Below the pieces are notes generated by a model. The model saw nothing but the letters and a program-made list of their open reading frames with translations, made no database searches and was not told where the DNA came from. From Salarchaeum japonicum_A (GTDB lineage: Archaea; Halobacteriota; Halobacteria; Halobacteriales; Halobacteriaceae), in assembly GCF_049705945.1 (NCBI RefSeq), contig NZ_JBNAMV010000004.1:2099227-2163226 (forward strand): a DNA stretch of 64,000 bases. The letters are read 5' to 3'. The position numbers and the translations under genes were made by a program. The stretch's first letter is position 1, and every line of letters begins with the position of its first letter. Shown piece by piece: positions 18,001-26,206 of the stretch.

Positions 18001-18978
18001 ATGGAGTACACGACGCTGGGCGACACGGGCATGGAAGTCAGTCGGCTCTGCCTCGGCTGCATGAGCTTCGGCACCCCGGAGTGGCGCGACTGGGTGCTCG
18101 ACGAGGAAGAGAGTCGAGAGATCATCGAGCGCGCCATCGACCTCGGCATCAACTTCTTCGACACCGCGAACATGTACTCGACGGGAGAGTCCGAACGCGT
18201 GCTCGGGTCCGTCCTCGACGACTACGACCGGGATTCGCAGGTCGTCGCGACGAAGGTGTTCCACCCGATGGACCGCGACAATCGCAACTCTGGCGGCCTC
18301 AGTCGGAAGACTATCGAGCAGGAGCTCTCGAACTCGCTCGACCGGCTCGGGATGGATACGGTGGACCTCTACCAGATTCATCGCTGGGACTACGACACGC
18401 CCATCGAGCAGACGTTGCGGGCGCTCGACGACGCTGTCCGACGCGGCGACACGCGGTACATCGGCGCGAGTTCGATGTGGACGCACCAGTTCGCCGACGC
18501 GCTCCGCACGAGTGACGTGGAGAACCTGGAGCGCTTCGTGACGATGCAGAACCACTACAACCTCGCCTATCGGGAAGAGGAACGCGAGATGCTGCCGTAC
18601 ACCCAGAAGGAGAACGTCGGCGTCCTGCCGTGGAGTCCGCTCGCCCGCGGCTTCCTCACTCGCCCCCACGAGGATATCGACGCTACGCGACGCGGAGAGA
18701 CGGAAGAACACATGTACGAACACCCCTACCGGGAGGGCGGCGGCCTCGAAATCAACGAACGCGTCGAGGAACTCGCCGACGAGAAGGACGTGAAGATGGC
18801 GCAAATCGCGCTCTCCTGGGTGCTCCACAAGGACTGGGTGGACGCCCCAATCGTCGGCACCACGAGCGTCGAACACCTCGAAGACGCCGTCGAAGCACTC
18901 GACATCAGCCTGAGCGACTCCGACATCGACTACCTCGAAGAACCCTACGAACCCGTGCGGGTCAGCGGCCACCAGTAA
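18001..18978 (+). CDS. Aldo/keto reductase
   Basis: A 325-residue (beta/alpha)8 NADPH-dependent reductase. The catalytic tetrad is Asp54, Tyr59 (FFDTANMYS), Lys85 (VATKVF) and His127 (YQIHRWD). The sequence resembles the YajO/Tas-like AKR branch rather than aldose reductase. The start ATG 18001 is chosen because the first beta strand MEYTTLGDTGMEVSRLCLG follows directly. Divergent from the gamma-glutamyltransferase gene, about 100 nt between the starts. Physiological substrate unknown. Confidence 0.9.
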   Translation: MEYTTLGDTGMEVSRLCLGCMSFGTPEWRDWVLDEEESREIIERAIDLGINFFDTANMYSTGESERVLGSVLDDYDRDSQVVATKVFHPMDRDNRNSGGLSRKTIEQELSNSLDRLGMDTVDLYQIHRWDYDTPIEQTLRALDDAVRRGDTRYIGASSMWTHQFADALRTSDVENLERFVTMQNHYNLAYREEEREMLPYTQKENVGVLPWSPLARGFLTRPHEDIDATRRGETEEHMYEHPYREGGGLEINERVEELADEKDVKMAQIALSWVLHKDWVDAPIVGTTSVEHLEDAVEALDISLSDSDIDYLEEPYEPVRVSGHQ

Positions 18979-19051
18979 CGAAAGCGGGTGCGGTGCGGTC
19001 GCAGTCAGTTGCGATGCGGTCGGAGTTGCGGTTTCGTTTGTTGTGATGCCG

Positions 19052-19138
19052 CGGCGGCCGTAGGCCGCCGTCTGCGTCTGCCGACGGCCAGGGTGGGGAT
19101 TCTGCAAGGGGTAAACGGTCGCCAAAGGCGACCGTTTA
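19052..19138. terminator. Two perfect triloop hairpins between convergent genes
   Basis: CGGCGGCC (19052-19059) pairs with GGCCGCCG (19063-19070) around GTA. TAAACGGTCGCC (19112-19123) pairs with GGCGACCGTTTA (19127-19138) around AAA. The second has 12-bp perfect arms and ends 8 nt from the glutamate dehydrogenase stop. They lie between the convergent aldo/keto reductase and gdh genes and probably act as a bidirectional terminator. Confidence 0.6.
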
Positions 19139-19145
19139 GGGCTTG

Positions 19146-20402
19146 CTAGGGCCAGTTCCCGTTGCCGGTGTAGGCGTCGACGACGCGTTGGATGGCGACG
19201 ACGTAGGCGGCGGTGCGGAGGCTGGGGAGGTCGAGGGTTTCGTAGGCGTGCGTGAGTTCGTCGAAGGCGTCCGTGATGACGCGTTCGAGTTCGTCGTTGA
19301 CGCGGTCTTCGGTCCAGGAGAACCGCTGGCGGTTCTGGACCCATTCGAAGTAGCTGACGGTGACGCCGCCGGCGTTCGCGAGGATGTCGGGAACGACGGT
19401 GACGTCGCTGTTTTGGAGGACGTCGTCGGCGTCGGGGGTGAGGGGGCCGTTGGCGGCTTCGACGATGACGTCGGCCTGTACGTCGCGGGCGATGTCTTCG
19501 TCGATGGCGTTTTCGAGGGCGGCGGGGACGAGGAGGTCGATGTCGAGCGTGAGGAGGTCGCGGTTGGTGAGTTCCTCGGCGTCGTCGTAGCCGGTGACGT
19601 GCCCGGATTCGTTCTTGAAGTCCTTGACTGCGACGGGGTTGAGGCCGCTGGGGTCGTGGATGGCGCCGCTCGAGTCGCTGACGGCGACGACGGACGCGCC
19701 CTGTTCGTCGAGGAGGTTCGCGGCGATCCAGCCGGCGTTCCCGTAGCCCTGGACGGCGACGGTGGCGTCGGTGAGGTCCTTATCGAGGTAGTCGAACACC
19801 TCGCGTGCGGCGAACATGGTGGAGCGGCCGGTGGCTTCGACGCGGCCCGCGCTCCCGCCGTTCTCGGGGGATTTTCCGGTGATGACACCGGGTTCGGTGG
19901 TGTTTTCGAGTTTCTCGTAGGTGTCCTTGATCCAGTTCATCTCGCGCTGGCCGGTGTTCACGTCGGGCGCGGGGATGTCCTTGTCCTCGCCGATGAACGG
20001 TCGGAGTTCCTTCGCGAACGACCGTGTGAGGCGTTCGAGTTCGCTCGCGGAGTACTCGCTGGGGTCGACGACGATACCGCCTTTACCGCCGCCGTAGGGG
20101 ATGTCGACGACGGCGCACTTGTACACCATCCACCCGGAGAGCGCTTTCACTTCGTCGCGGGTGACGCCGGGGTGGTAGCGGATGCCGCCCTTGTAGGGGC
20201 CGCGGTCGCCGTTGAACTGCGAGCGATAGGCGCGGAACGTCTCGATGCTGCCGTCGTCCATGTCGACGGTGAGGTTCGTTTCGAGCACGCGCTCGGGGTT
20301 CTTGAGTCGTTCGAGCACGTCGTCGCTGACGCCGTCGGGAAGGTGGGCGGCGGCGTCCTCTAGCTGCTCCTGCAGGTTCTCGAACGGATTGGACTCGCTC
20401 AT
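19146..20402 (-). CDS. gdh: Glutamate dehydrogenase (Glu/Leu/Phe/Val dehydrogenase family)
   Basis: A 418-residue hexameric-type dehydrogenase that interconverts glutamate and 2-oxoglutarate plus ammonia with NAD(P). Substrate-binding KGGIRYHP (Lys71), Lys95 and the catalytic Lys107 in PYGGGKGG are present, with PAPDVNT, and a Rossmann motif VQGYGNAGW in the second domain. Length and motifs are those of haloarchaeal GdhB-type enzymes. On the minus strand a CTTATTCG element near 20429 lies about 27 nt before the ATG, fitting a leaderless promoter. Coenzyme preference cannot be read safely. Confidence 0.93.
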   Translation of the reverse strand: MSESNPFENLQEQLEDAAAHLPDGVSDDVLERLKNPERVLETNLTVDMDDGSIETFRAYRSQFNGDRGPYKGGIRYHPGVTRDEVKALSGWMVYKCAVVDIPYGGGKGGIVVDPSEYSASELERLTRSFAKELRPFIGEDKDIPAPDVNTGQREMNWIKDTYEKLENTTEPGVITGKSPENGGSAGRVEATGRSTMFAAREVFDYLDKDLTDATVAVQGYGNAGWIAANLLDEQGASVVAVSDSSGAIHDPSGLNPVAVKDFKNESGHVTGYDDAEELTNRDLLTLDIDLLVPAALENAIDEDIARDVQADVIVEAANGPLTPDADDVLQNSDVTVVPDILANAGGVTVSYFEWVQNRQRFSWTEDRVNDELERVITDAFDELTHAYETLDLPSLRTAAYVVAIQRVVDAYTGNGNWP

Positions 20403-20472
20403 CGACTGAATCGATTCCTCCGTTCCGAATAAGCGTGGCGGCTCAGGTATGGTAATATGTAATATTAGGAAT
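20403..20472 (-). promoter_or_regulatory. gdh promoter region and AT-rich end of the upstream gene
   Basis: This 70-nt gap holds GCTTATTCGG (minus strand, 20426-20435) at the TATA distance from the gdh start. An unusually AT-rich stretch, about 20451-20472 with TAATAT and ATATTA elements, probably serves as terminator for the CoA-ester lyase gene or as the BRE-side activator region of gdh. Confidence 0.4.
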
Positions 20473-21318
20473 TTAATTATCGGCGTCGGCGCGGGCGACG
20501 ACGCGCTCCGCCTGCGCGACGAGCGGGGCGTCTACCATCTCGCCGTCCACCCGGAACACGCCGCGTCCCTCCGCGTCGGCCGCTTCCTTCGCCGCAAGCA
20601 CGCGCTCCGCCCACTCCACCTCCTCGGGGTCGGGGCTGAACGCGTCATGAATCGGCGCGACCTGCGCCGGATGAATCGCCATCTTCCCGTCGTACCCGAG
20701 TCCAGCCGCGAACGCCGTCTCCTCGCGCAATCCGTCGGTGTCCTCAATGTCCGTGTAGACGGTGTCGATTGCGTCCACGTCGGCCGCGGCCGCGGCGAGC
20801 ACGACGTGCTCGCGCGCGTGCAGGACTTCCGTTCCGTCGTCCGTGCGGGTCGCGCCGATGTCCGCGGAGAGGTCCTCCGCGCCGAACGCCACCGCCGTCA
20901 CCGCGTCCGCCGCTGCGATTTCTTGGGCGTTCAGCACGCCCGCCGCGGACTCCACGAGCGCGACTACGTCCGCGTCCACGCCGTGTTCGTCCAGCAGGCG
21001 TTCGAGCGTCCGCACGTCGTCCGCCGCGGCGACCTTCGGCAGCATCACCGCATCGACGTGGTCGTCCGCAGGTGCGAGCGCCGCCACGTCGTCGTCCGCC
21101 GCGATACCAACGGGGTTGACGCGCACGCACACCTCGCAGTCCGGCCGGAACGCCGGCGACGTGAGCACGTCGGAGACCGTCGCACGCGCAACGCTCTTCT
21201 CGTCCGGCGCGACAGCGTCTTCGAGGTCGAACACGACCACGTCAGCGCCCGAACCGGGCGCTTTCCGCATCATTTCCGGCTGGTCACCGGGCGTGAACAG
21301 GAGACTGCGTCGAACCAT
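20473..21318 (-). CDS. CoA-ester lyase of the HpcH/CitE family (malyl-CoA / beta-methylmalyl-CoA lyase-like)
   Basis: A 281-residue Mg-dependent (beta/alpha)8 lyase. Signatures are the start RRSLLFTPGDQPEMM, VVFDLEDAVAPDEK, ESAAGVLNAQEI and FGAEDLSADIG. Relatives split or form (S)-malyl-CoA and beta-methylmalyl-CoA, and in some haloarchaea the enzyme serves the methylaspartate cycle that replaces the glyoxylate bypass. A MaoC hydratase at 22762, which could be the partner mesaconyl-CoA hydratase, lies just beyond the intervening surface-protein gene. Other methylaspartate-cycle genes are not in the window, so the pathway is inference. Confidence 0.85.
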   Translation of the reverse strand: MVRRSLLFTPGDQPEMMRKAPGSGADVVVFDLEDAVAPDEKSVARATVSDVLTSPAFRPDCEVCVRVNPVGIAADDDVAALAPADDHVDAVMLPKVAAADDVRTLERLLDEHGVDADVVALVESAAGVLNAQEIAAADAVTAVAFGAEDLSADIGATRTDDGTEVLHAREHVVLAAAAADVDAIDTVYTDIEDTDGLREETAFAAGLGYDGKMAIHPAQVAPIHDAFSPDPEEVEWAERVLAAKEAADAEGRGVFRVDGEMVDAPLVAQAERVVARADADN

Positions 21319-21342
21319 ACCGCGAAAAAACACCGACGGGGC

Positions 21343-22671
21343 TTAGTTGTCGCGGCGGGCGAGCAGCGCCACCGAGAGCAGGGCGACGACTGCGACGGCG
21401 ACACCGAACCCGGACGTACTTCCGCCGGAATCGGTCGTCTCCGTCGTCGTGCTCGTCTCAGTGTCCGTAATCGCGGCCGTCGTCGTGTCTCCCGTCGTCG
21501 TGGTCTGGTCGGCGTTCACCGTGGTCTGCGTCGCCGTGCTGTTCTCGGCCACCGCGAGCGTCGCGACGGCCGTCCCGCCGCTCGACTGGTGGTTCACGTC
21601 CACCGGGACCTCGTACGTCCCCGCGGCGCCGTTCTCCACGCCCTCGTAGACGACCACTATCTGGTCGCCGAGCGAGAGGTCGTAGTTCCCGCCGAGGCCG
21701 ACGGTCACGACCTCGCCGTCACCGGAGACGCTCACGCTACTCAGATCGTCGGAGACGTTCACGTCGACGGTCGTCCCCGCGCTGTCGTTCCCGCGGTCGA
21801 TGCCGATTCTCGTGATGTCGTTCTGGCCGACGTTACTCGCGTCGACACCCGTTCCGCGGTAGTCAATCTGGAACCCGGTCCACGACGAGCCGTCGTTCGC
21901 GCTCCCGACGACCGCCATCGCGCCGTGCGTGACGCTCGCGTTCGACGTGGCCGGCATCGACACGACCGACGCGTGGCGCGCGTCTTCAGCGCTCTGGGTC
22001 GTCGTAGTCGTCTGGGTCGTTTCCGTTGTCCGCGTGGTGGTCGGGTCGCTCGTCTCGGTTGTCGTAGTCGTTCGCGTCGTCGACGCAGTCGTCGTTTGCG
22101 TGGACTGCGTCGTCGTTTGTGTCGTGGTCTGCGTCGTGGTTGTTGTGGTCGTCGTGTCGGATTCGATGGTCAGCGCCGCCGAGGTCTCTCCGCCGCTCGA
22201 CTGGTAGTTCACGTCGAGTCCGACGGTGTACGTGCCGGCGGGCGGGTTCTGAACGTCCTCGTATACGACGACGACCTCGTCGCCCGAACCGAGGTTGTAG
22301 TTCCCGCCGAGACCGATAGTGAGCACGGTTCCGTCGCTGTTCGCGCTCACGCTGCTGAGGTCGTTCGAGATATCGACGTCGACGGTGTCGCCGGGCGCGT
22401 CATCGCCGCGGTCGATGCCGATTTTCGCGATGTCGTTCTGGCCGACGTTACTCACGTCGGTCTGTTCGTACGATATTTCGAGGCCGTTCCACGACGCCCC
22501 CGCCGCGCTGCCGTCGATGGTGGCGGTGGCGGTGTGCGTCGCGGTCGTCTCCGGCGTGTTCGGGTCGGCCGTGACCGAGCCTTCTGTCGCCGCGACGGCC
22601 GCGCCGGTCAGCAGACCGACGGCGACCACCGCGGCGAGAAGCGCGCTCGTGCGCGTCGAGAGCGATGACAT
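21343..22671 (-). CDS. Surface protein: two copies of one extracellular domain, Thr-rich linkers, C-terminal anchor
   Basis: A 442-residue exported protein. It has a signal peptide (about 1-28), domain copy 1 (about 45-170), a Thr-rich linker (171-228), domain copy 2 (about 240-376), a Thr-rich stalk (377-420) and a C-terminal hydrophobic helix (421-438) ending RRDN. The tail resembles haloarchaeal archaeosortase-type or membrane anchors, but without a clear PGF motif. The copies share SNVGQNDI-x-x-IGIDRG and LGGNY segments, so the gene arose by internal duplication. Function unknown, probably cell-envelope; the Thr stretches are likely O-glycosylated. Start ATG 22671 follows from the signal peptide. 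Confidence 0.8.
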   Translation of the reverse strand: MSSLSTRTSALLAAVVAVGLLTGAAVAATEGSVTADPNTPETTATHTATATIDGSAAGASWNGLEISYEQTDVSNVGQNDIAKIGIDRGDDAPGDTVDVDISNDLSSVSANSDGTVLTIGLGGNYNLGSGDEVVVVYEDVQNPPAGTYTVGLDVNYQSSGGETSAALTIESDTTTTTTTTQTTTQTTTQSTQTTTASTTRTTTTTETSDPTTTRTTETTQTTTTTQSAEDARHASVVSMPATSNASVTHGAMAVVGSANDGSSWTGFQIDYRGTGVDASNVGQNDITRIGIDRGNDSAGTTVDVNVSDDLSSVSVSGDGEVVTVGLGGNYDLSLGDQIVVVYEGVENGAAGTYEVPVDVNHQSSGGTAVATLAVAENSTATQTTVNADQTTTTGDTTTAAITDTETSTTTETTDSGGSTSGFGVAVAVVALLSVALLARRDN

Positions 22672-22728
22672 ATCTATTACAGTATGGATTTCTGACACCG
22701 AAAAGGATGGTGGCCGCTCGAACCGACG

Positions 22729-22739
22729 GGGTTTTTCTC
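22729..22739 (+). promoter_or_regulatory. Probable TATA element of the MaoC gene
   Basis: GGTTTTTCTCC lies about 28 nt before the MaoC ATG at 22762, the distance of a leaderless haloarchaeal promoter. The surface-protein gene starts divergently at 22671 in the same intergenic region. Confidence 0.35.
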
Positions 22740-22761
22740 CCGGACTCGCGACCACCCGAGT

Positions 22762-23217
22762 ATGCCCGGGAAGTACTACGAGGAGTTCGAGGTCGGCGAG
22801 ACCATCGAACACCGGAAGTCCCGCACTGTCAGCGAAGCCGACAACCAACAGTTCTGCGACATGACGATGAACCAGCAGCCGCTCCACCTCGACGCCGAGT
22901 TCGCCGGCGACACCCAGTTCGGCGAACGCCTCGTCAACGGCCTCTACACGATGAGCCTCGCCGTCGGCCTCACCATCCCCGACACCACGGACGGCACAAT
23001 CGTCGCGAACCTCTCCTACGACAACGTCGAACACCCCCAGCCGGTGTTCCACGGAGACACCATCACCGCCCGCAGCACGGTTACCGACAAACGCGAGACC
23101 AGCGACGGCGAACGCGGCATCGTCACGATGCACGTCGAAGCCCTGAACCAGGACGACGAGGTCGTCTGCGAGTTCGACCGCACCGCACTCTCACTCAAGA
23201 AAGAACACGCCGAGTAG
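22762..23217 (+). CDS. MaoC-family dehydratase ((R)-enoyl-CoA or mesaconyl-CoA hydratase-like)
   Basis: A 151-residue hot-dog-fold hydratase. The catalytic stretch reads SEADNQQFCDMTMNQQPLHL, with the Asp/His arrangement of (R)-specific enoyl-CoA hydratases, followed by FGERLVNGLYTMSLAVGL. It would hydrate an enoyl-CoA; next to the CoA-ester lyase it could instead act on mesaconyl-CoA. No C-terminal fusion is seen. Convergent with the TFS gene (27 nt between stops). Confidence 0.88.
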   Translation: MPGKYYEEFEVGETIEHRKSRTVSEADNQQFCDMTMNQQPLHLDAEFAGDTQFGERLVNGLYTMSLAVGLTIPDTTDGTIVANLSYDNVEHPQPVFHGDTITARSTVTDKRETSDGERGIVTMHVEALNQDDEVVCEFDRTALSLKKEHAE

Positions 23218-23244
23218 TCGCGCGCCGAGTAACCGCGTCCCTCG

Positions 23245-23556
23245 TTAGTTGTCGTCCTCGCGCCAGGTGTGTTCGCACTCGGTGCAGACGAAGAAGCGGG
23301 TCTCGGACTCGTCCGCGCTCCGAATCTGCTGCATGTACCAGTACGCCTTGTCGTTCCCGCACTCGGGACACCGCGCGTCCGTGGTAGGGAGGCCGGCGTT
23401 CTCGCCGTCCGTCTCGATAATGTCGCTCACTTCCTGTTCCTCGGAGAGCACGTAGTTCGCGTCGGGGTCCTTCGGCTGTTTGTGCCCGCAGGAGTCACAC
23501 ACCCAGAGGTCGTCCTCCGCGTGCATCATCGAACCGCAGTCGTCGCAGAATTCCAT
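23245..23556 (-). CDS. tfs: Transcription factor S (transcript cleavage factor)
   Basis: A 103-residue archaeal TFS, homologous to TFIIS and the RNA polymerase subunit RPB9. It stimulates RNA cleavage by backtracked polymerase. The N-terminal zinc ribbon uses Cys4, Cys7, Cys20 and Cys23; the C-terminal ribbon uses Cys63, Cys66, Cys91 and Cys94, with the active acidic pair Asp82-Glu83 in QIRSADES. All residues needed for cleavage activity are present, so this is the active type rather than an inhibitory paralogue. Confidence 0.95.
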   Translation of the reverse strand: MEFCDDCGSMMHAEDDLWVCDSCGHKQPKDPDANYVLSEEQEVSDIIETDGENAGLPTTDARCPECGNDKAYWYMQQIRSADESETRFFVCTECEHTWREDDN

Positions 23557-23594
23557 GCTCGCCTTAGCGAACGTCGTCAGTTAAGCCCCCCGAC

Positions 23595-23852
23595 TCAGCC
23601 CTCGCCCTCGGACTGCCCGGGTTCGCCGACGGCTTCCGTCGGGAGGTTGTTCCGGATTTCGGCGTCGAGCATGCTCGGGTCGTCGAACACGTCCTCGTCG
23701 GAGCGCTCCACCACGTCCGCGAGCGGTTCCTCGCCGTCCGCGTACTGGAGGACGTAGTCGTCGAGTTCGGCGACTGCGTCGCCGTGCGTGAGCGGATACG
23801 GCAGGTCGTCGAGCGCGTCGTCGAGCTCGTTCAACTTGATACGCGTTGCCAT
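23595..23852 (-). CDS. DUF5789 family small acidic protein
   Basis: An 85-residue, very acidic haloarchaeal protein beginning MATRIKLNELDDALDDLPYP, with a mostly helical middle (AVAELDDYVLQYADGEE) and a disordered end. It matches the pattern I associate with DUF5789; function unknown. It sits directly upstream of tfs on the same strand (38 nt between), so the two may be co-transcribed. Confidence 0.75.
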   Translation of the reverse strand: MATRIKLNELDDALDDLPYPLTHGDAVAELDDYVLQYADGEEPLADVVERSDEDVFDDPSMLDAEIRNNLPTEAVGEPGQSEGEG

Positions 23853-23883
23853 ACCGGGGAGTCGCGGGCATCCGCCTTAGTTC

Positions 23884-24654
23884 TTAGTCGAAATCGGGGT
23901 CGCGGTCCTCGAGGAACGCCGCCATGCCCTCGCGCTGGTCGGGCGTGCCGAACAGGCCCGCCCAGGTGCGGCGTTCGAAGTCCAGTCCGGCGTCGAGCGT
24001 AGTGCGGTGGCTCTCGTTGATGGCTTCCTTCGCCGCGGCGAGCGCGAACCCGGGTTTCTCCGCGAGGTCGCGGGCGAGGCTGTGGGCGTGCTCGTCGAGT
24101 TCGTCGTGCGCGATGACGTCGCCGACGAGGCCTTCCTCGTAGGCGTCGGTCGCGTCGATGCGGTCGCCGAAGTAGATCATGCGGCGCGCGGTCTCGTCGC
24201 CGACGAGGCGGGGGAGGCGCTGGGTGCCGCCCCAGCCCGGAATCACGCCGAGGTCGATTTCGGTCTGCCCGAGCACGGCGCGCTCGGACGCGACGCGGAG
24301 GTCGCAGGCGAGCGCGAGTTCGAGGCCGCCGCCGAACGCGTAGCCGTTGATGGCCGCGATGACGGGTGCGGGGAACTCCTCGATGGCGCGCGTGAGCTCG
24401 TGGCCCTTCCGGGCGTACGCCTCGGCCTCCGCGGTGTCGATGTCCGCCATGTAGGACACGTCGGCGCCCGCGACGAACGCCTTCTCGCCGGCGCCCGTGA
24501 GCACGACCGCGCGGGCGTCACGGCGCGCCGCGTCCGCGAACGCGTCCCCGAGCGCGTCCAGCGTCGCGGCGTCCACGCTGTTCAGGCTCTCCGGCCGGGT
24601 CACCGTCACCGTCGCCACGCCCTCGGCCACGTCGAGTTCGACGAGGTCGCTCAT
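23884..24654 (-). CDS. Enoyl-CoA hydratase/isomerase
   Basis: A 256-residue crotonase-fold enzyme, probably hydrating trans-2-enoyl-CoA in beta-oxidation. The oxyanion-hole segments AFVAGADVSYM and INGYAFGGGLELALACD are intact, and the C-terminal RTWAGLFGTPDQREGMAAFLE is typical of the family. ATG 24654 is chosen because the N-terminal strand (MSDLVELDVAEGVATVTV) begins there; a longer open frame upstream is antisense to the next gene. Divergent from the DUF5797 gene. Confidence 0.9.
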   Translation of the reverse strand: MSDLVELDVAEGVATVTVTRPESLNSVDAATLDALGDAFADAARRDARAVVLTGAGEKAFVAGADVSYMADIDTAEAEAYARKGHELTRAIEEFPAPVIAAINGYAFGGGLELALACDLRVASERAVLGQTEIDLGVIPGWGGTQRLPRLVGDETARRMIYFGDRIDATDAYEEGLVGDVIAHDELDEHAHSLARDLAEKPGFALAAAKEAINESHRTTLDAGLDFERRTWAGLFGTPDQREGMAAFLEDRDPDFD

Positions 24655-24739
24655 ACGTCGAGGCACGGCGACGGACTGCATAACGATTGGGTTCGGGGCT
24701 TTCAGAAGGCCGAAATACCCCGGTGGCGAGATACCGGGT

Positions 24740-25219
24740 ATGAGTCTCTCCGCGGAGGCCCGAGAGCGCCTCGCCGACCTCGTGGAACTCCAGCCCACGA
24801 AGAACAAGACCCTCCAAGAGCGCTGGGAGATGGAGTCGGGGAGCGACGTCCACCAGTACCTCGAGGGCGAACTCAAGGACTACTACTACCGCGACGAGGA
24901 CAGCCTCATCCGCGCGACGGCGGAGGCCCGCGCCATCGTCACTGGCGAGGAAGTCGGGGAGGACGACCCGCTGCGCGTCCACCTCAGCGACCTCGAACAA
25001 CACATTCTGGAGGTACTCGCCGGTCCCGAGGAGCGCTCGCAGAGCGTCGTCAGCGTCCTCCACGACCTCGAAAGCGAGTTCGGCGAAGAGTTCGACACGG
25101 GCGAGGTGCGGCGCGCGCTCCGCACGCTCGAACGCAAGGGCGTCGCCGACCTCATCTACCGCACCGTCCCGACGTTCCGCCTCGCCGTCCCCCGGAACGC
25201 CGTCGAACTCACCGACTAA
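24740..25219 (+). CDS. DUF5797 family protein with C-terminal winged helix
   Basis: A 159-residue haloarchaeal protein. The N-terminal part (ADLVELQPTKNKTLQERWEMESGSDVHQYL) is helical. The C-terminal half (about 85-155), with VVSVLHDLESEF and EVRRALRTLERKGVADLIYR, reads as a winged helix, so a regulatory role is likely. Function unproven. Its TAA shares the 4-nt overlap CTAA (25216-25219) with the stop of the opposing DUF5787 gene. Confidence 0.8.
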   Translation: MSLSAEARERLADLVELQPTKNKTLQERWEMESGSDVHQYLEGELKDYYYRDEDSLIRATAEARAIVTGEEVGEDDPLRVHLSDLEQHILEVLAGPEERSQSVVSVLHDLESEFGEEFDTGEVRRALRTLERKGVADLIYRTVPTFRLAVPRNAVELTD

Positions 25220-26205
25220 CGCCCGCGCTCGCGCTCCCGGCGCTCGTCCAGCACGCGCTTGACGGTCTGTCCCGGCCCGCCCTCGATGGGCCAGCCCAGT
25301 TGTCGCCACTGCGGGGGTTCGGGCGAGAACTCGGCACACGACCCCGAGCACTCGCCAGCGGTCTGTTCTCTGTTCTTCGCGTGACAGTACGGCACGTACC
25401 CATCTCCGTCCCGCTTCAGGTCGAAGTGGCGGCAGTCCGGCCGCATCGTGTCCACGTAGGACCGCCAGCCGCGCTCGTACGCGCGCTCGGCGAGCCACGC
25501 CCGAAGCTTCGATTTTCGCGCCGCCGTGACGTACTCGAACTCACAGACCTCGCTTCCGCGGTCGAGGATGCGCGTGCCGGGCTGTTCCGGGGTAAGCGCG
25601 CGCGGATGCCACCGCACGTCCAGCGCGCCGTCCTCGAACACGAGGATGCCCGCTTCGACCGGCATCTCCTCGTACAGCACGCGCTCGCCGGACTCGGTTG
25701 CGACCCAGACCTCGTCCGCGAGGCCGAGCGCCACGTCGCGCTCCAGTTGGTCGGAGAGCGCTCGCGCCGCCGACGCGTCGAGGTCTGGCTTGTTCTCCAC
25801 CGCGATGATGCGCTCCAGCCAGTCCGGATACGCCTGTTTTCGGTGGAGTTCGATGCGGCCGCTACGCTTTCGCTTTTCGAGCACGCCCCGGGCCGCGCCG
25901 CGGTGGATGGTCTCGCGGACGTACCGCCAGGGAACCTCGCCCTCGGGGAGCGCGTCCCGGTAGTACTGCCAGTCCGCGGGCGCGTGCTGGCACACGAACA
26001 ACAGGTTCGGGTCGAGTCGCTTCCCGCCGAACTGCGCGCGCTCGGCGAACCCTTCGGGGTCGACTTCGAGAATCAGCGTGTCCCAGCGCCGCCGCTTGGT
26101 CCCTAACTGCCGCGCGACGAAGAACTCGGTGTCGCGGTCGCCGAGCGGCCACTGGGATTCGAGCGCGGCGCACACGCGGAGTTCGAAACTGAACTCCGCT
26201 GGCAC
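25216..26205 (-). CDS. DUF5787 protein, possible PD-(D/E)xK nuclease with four-cysteine cluster
   Basis: A 329-residue haloarchaea-restricted protein. The N-terminal half shows the pieces of a restriction-endonuclease-like core: Glu8 in FSFELRVC, Asp42 in RWDTLILEVD, and Glu137-x-Lys139 in IIAVENKPDLD, then DEVWVAT. A late cysteine set, Cys258, Cys274, Cys286 and Cys290 (DCRHF ... YCHAKN ... GECSGSC), could bind zinc or an Fe-S cluster as in Cas4/AddB-type nucleases. The nuclease call is inference from motif order. It lies 1 nt downstream of the NUDIX gene on the same strand, suggesting co-transcription. Confidence 0.7.
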   Translation of the reverse strand: MPAEFSFELRVCAALESQWPLGDRDTEFFVARQLGTKRRRWDTLILEVDPEGFAERAQFGGKRLDPNLLFVCQHAPADWQYYRDALPEGEVPWRYVRETIHRGAARGVLEKRKRSGRIELHRKQAYPDWLERIIAVENKPDLDASAARALSDQLERDVALGLADEVWVATESGERVLYEEMPVEAGILVFEDGALDVRWHPRALTPEQPGTRILDRGSEVCEFEYVTAARKSKLRAWLAERAYERGWRSYVDTMRPDCRHFDLKRDGDGYVPYCHAKNREQTAGECSGSCAEFSPEPPQWRQLGWPIEGGPGQTVKRVLDERRERERGR

Positions 26206-26206
26206 G

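Noticed and set aside
21960..22170. Low-complexity repeat DNA (runs of GTCGT-like words), as a possible microsatellite or CRISPR.
   Set aside because: The stretch lies within an open frame and encodes the Thr-rich linker of the surface protein; the repeats follow codon triplets.
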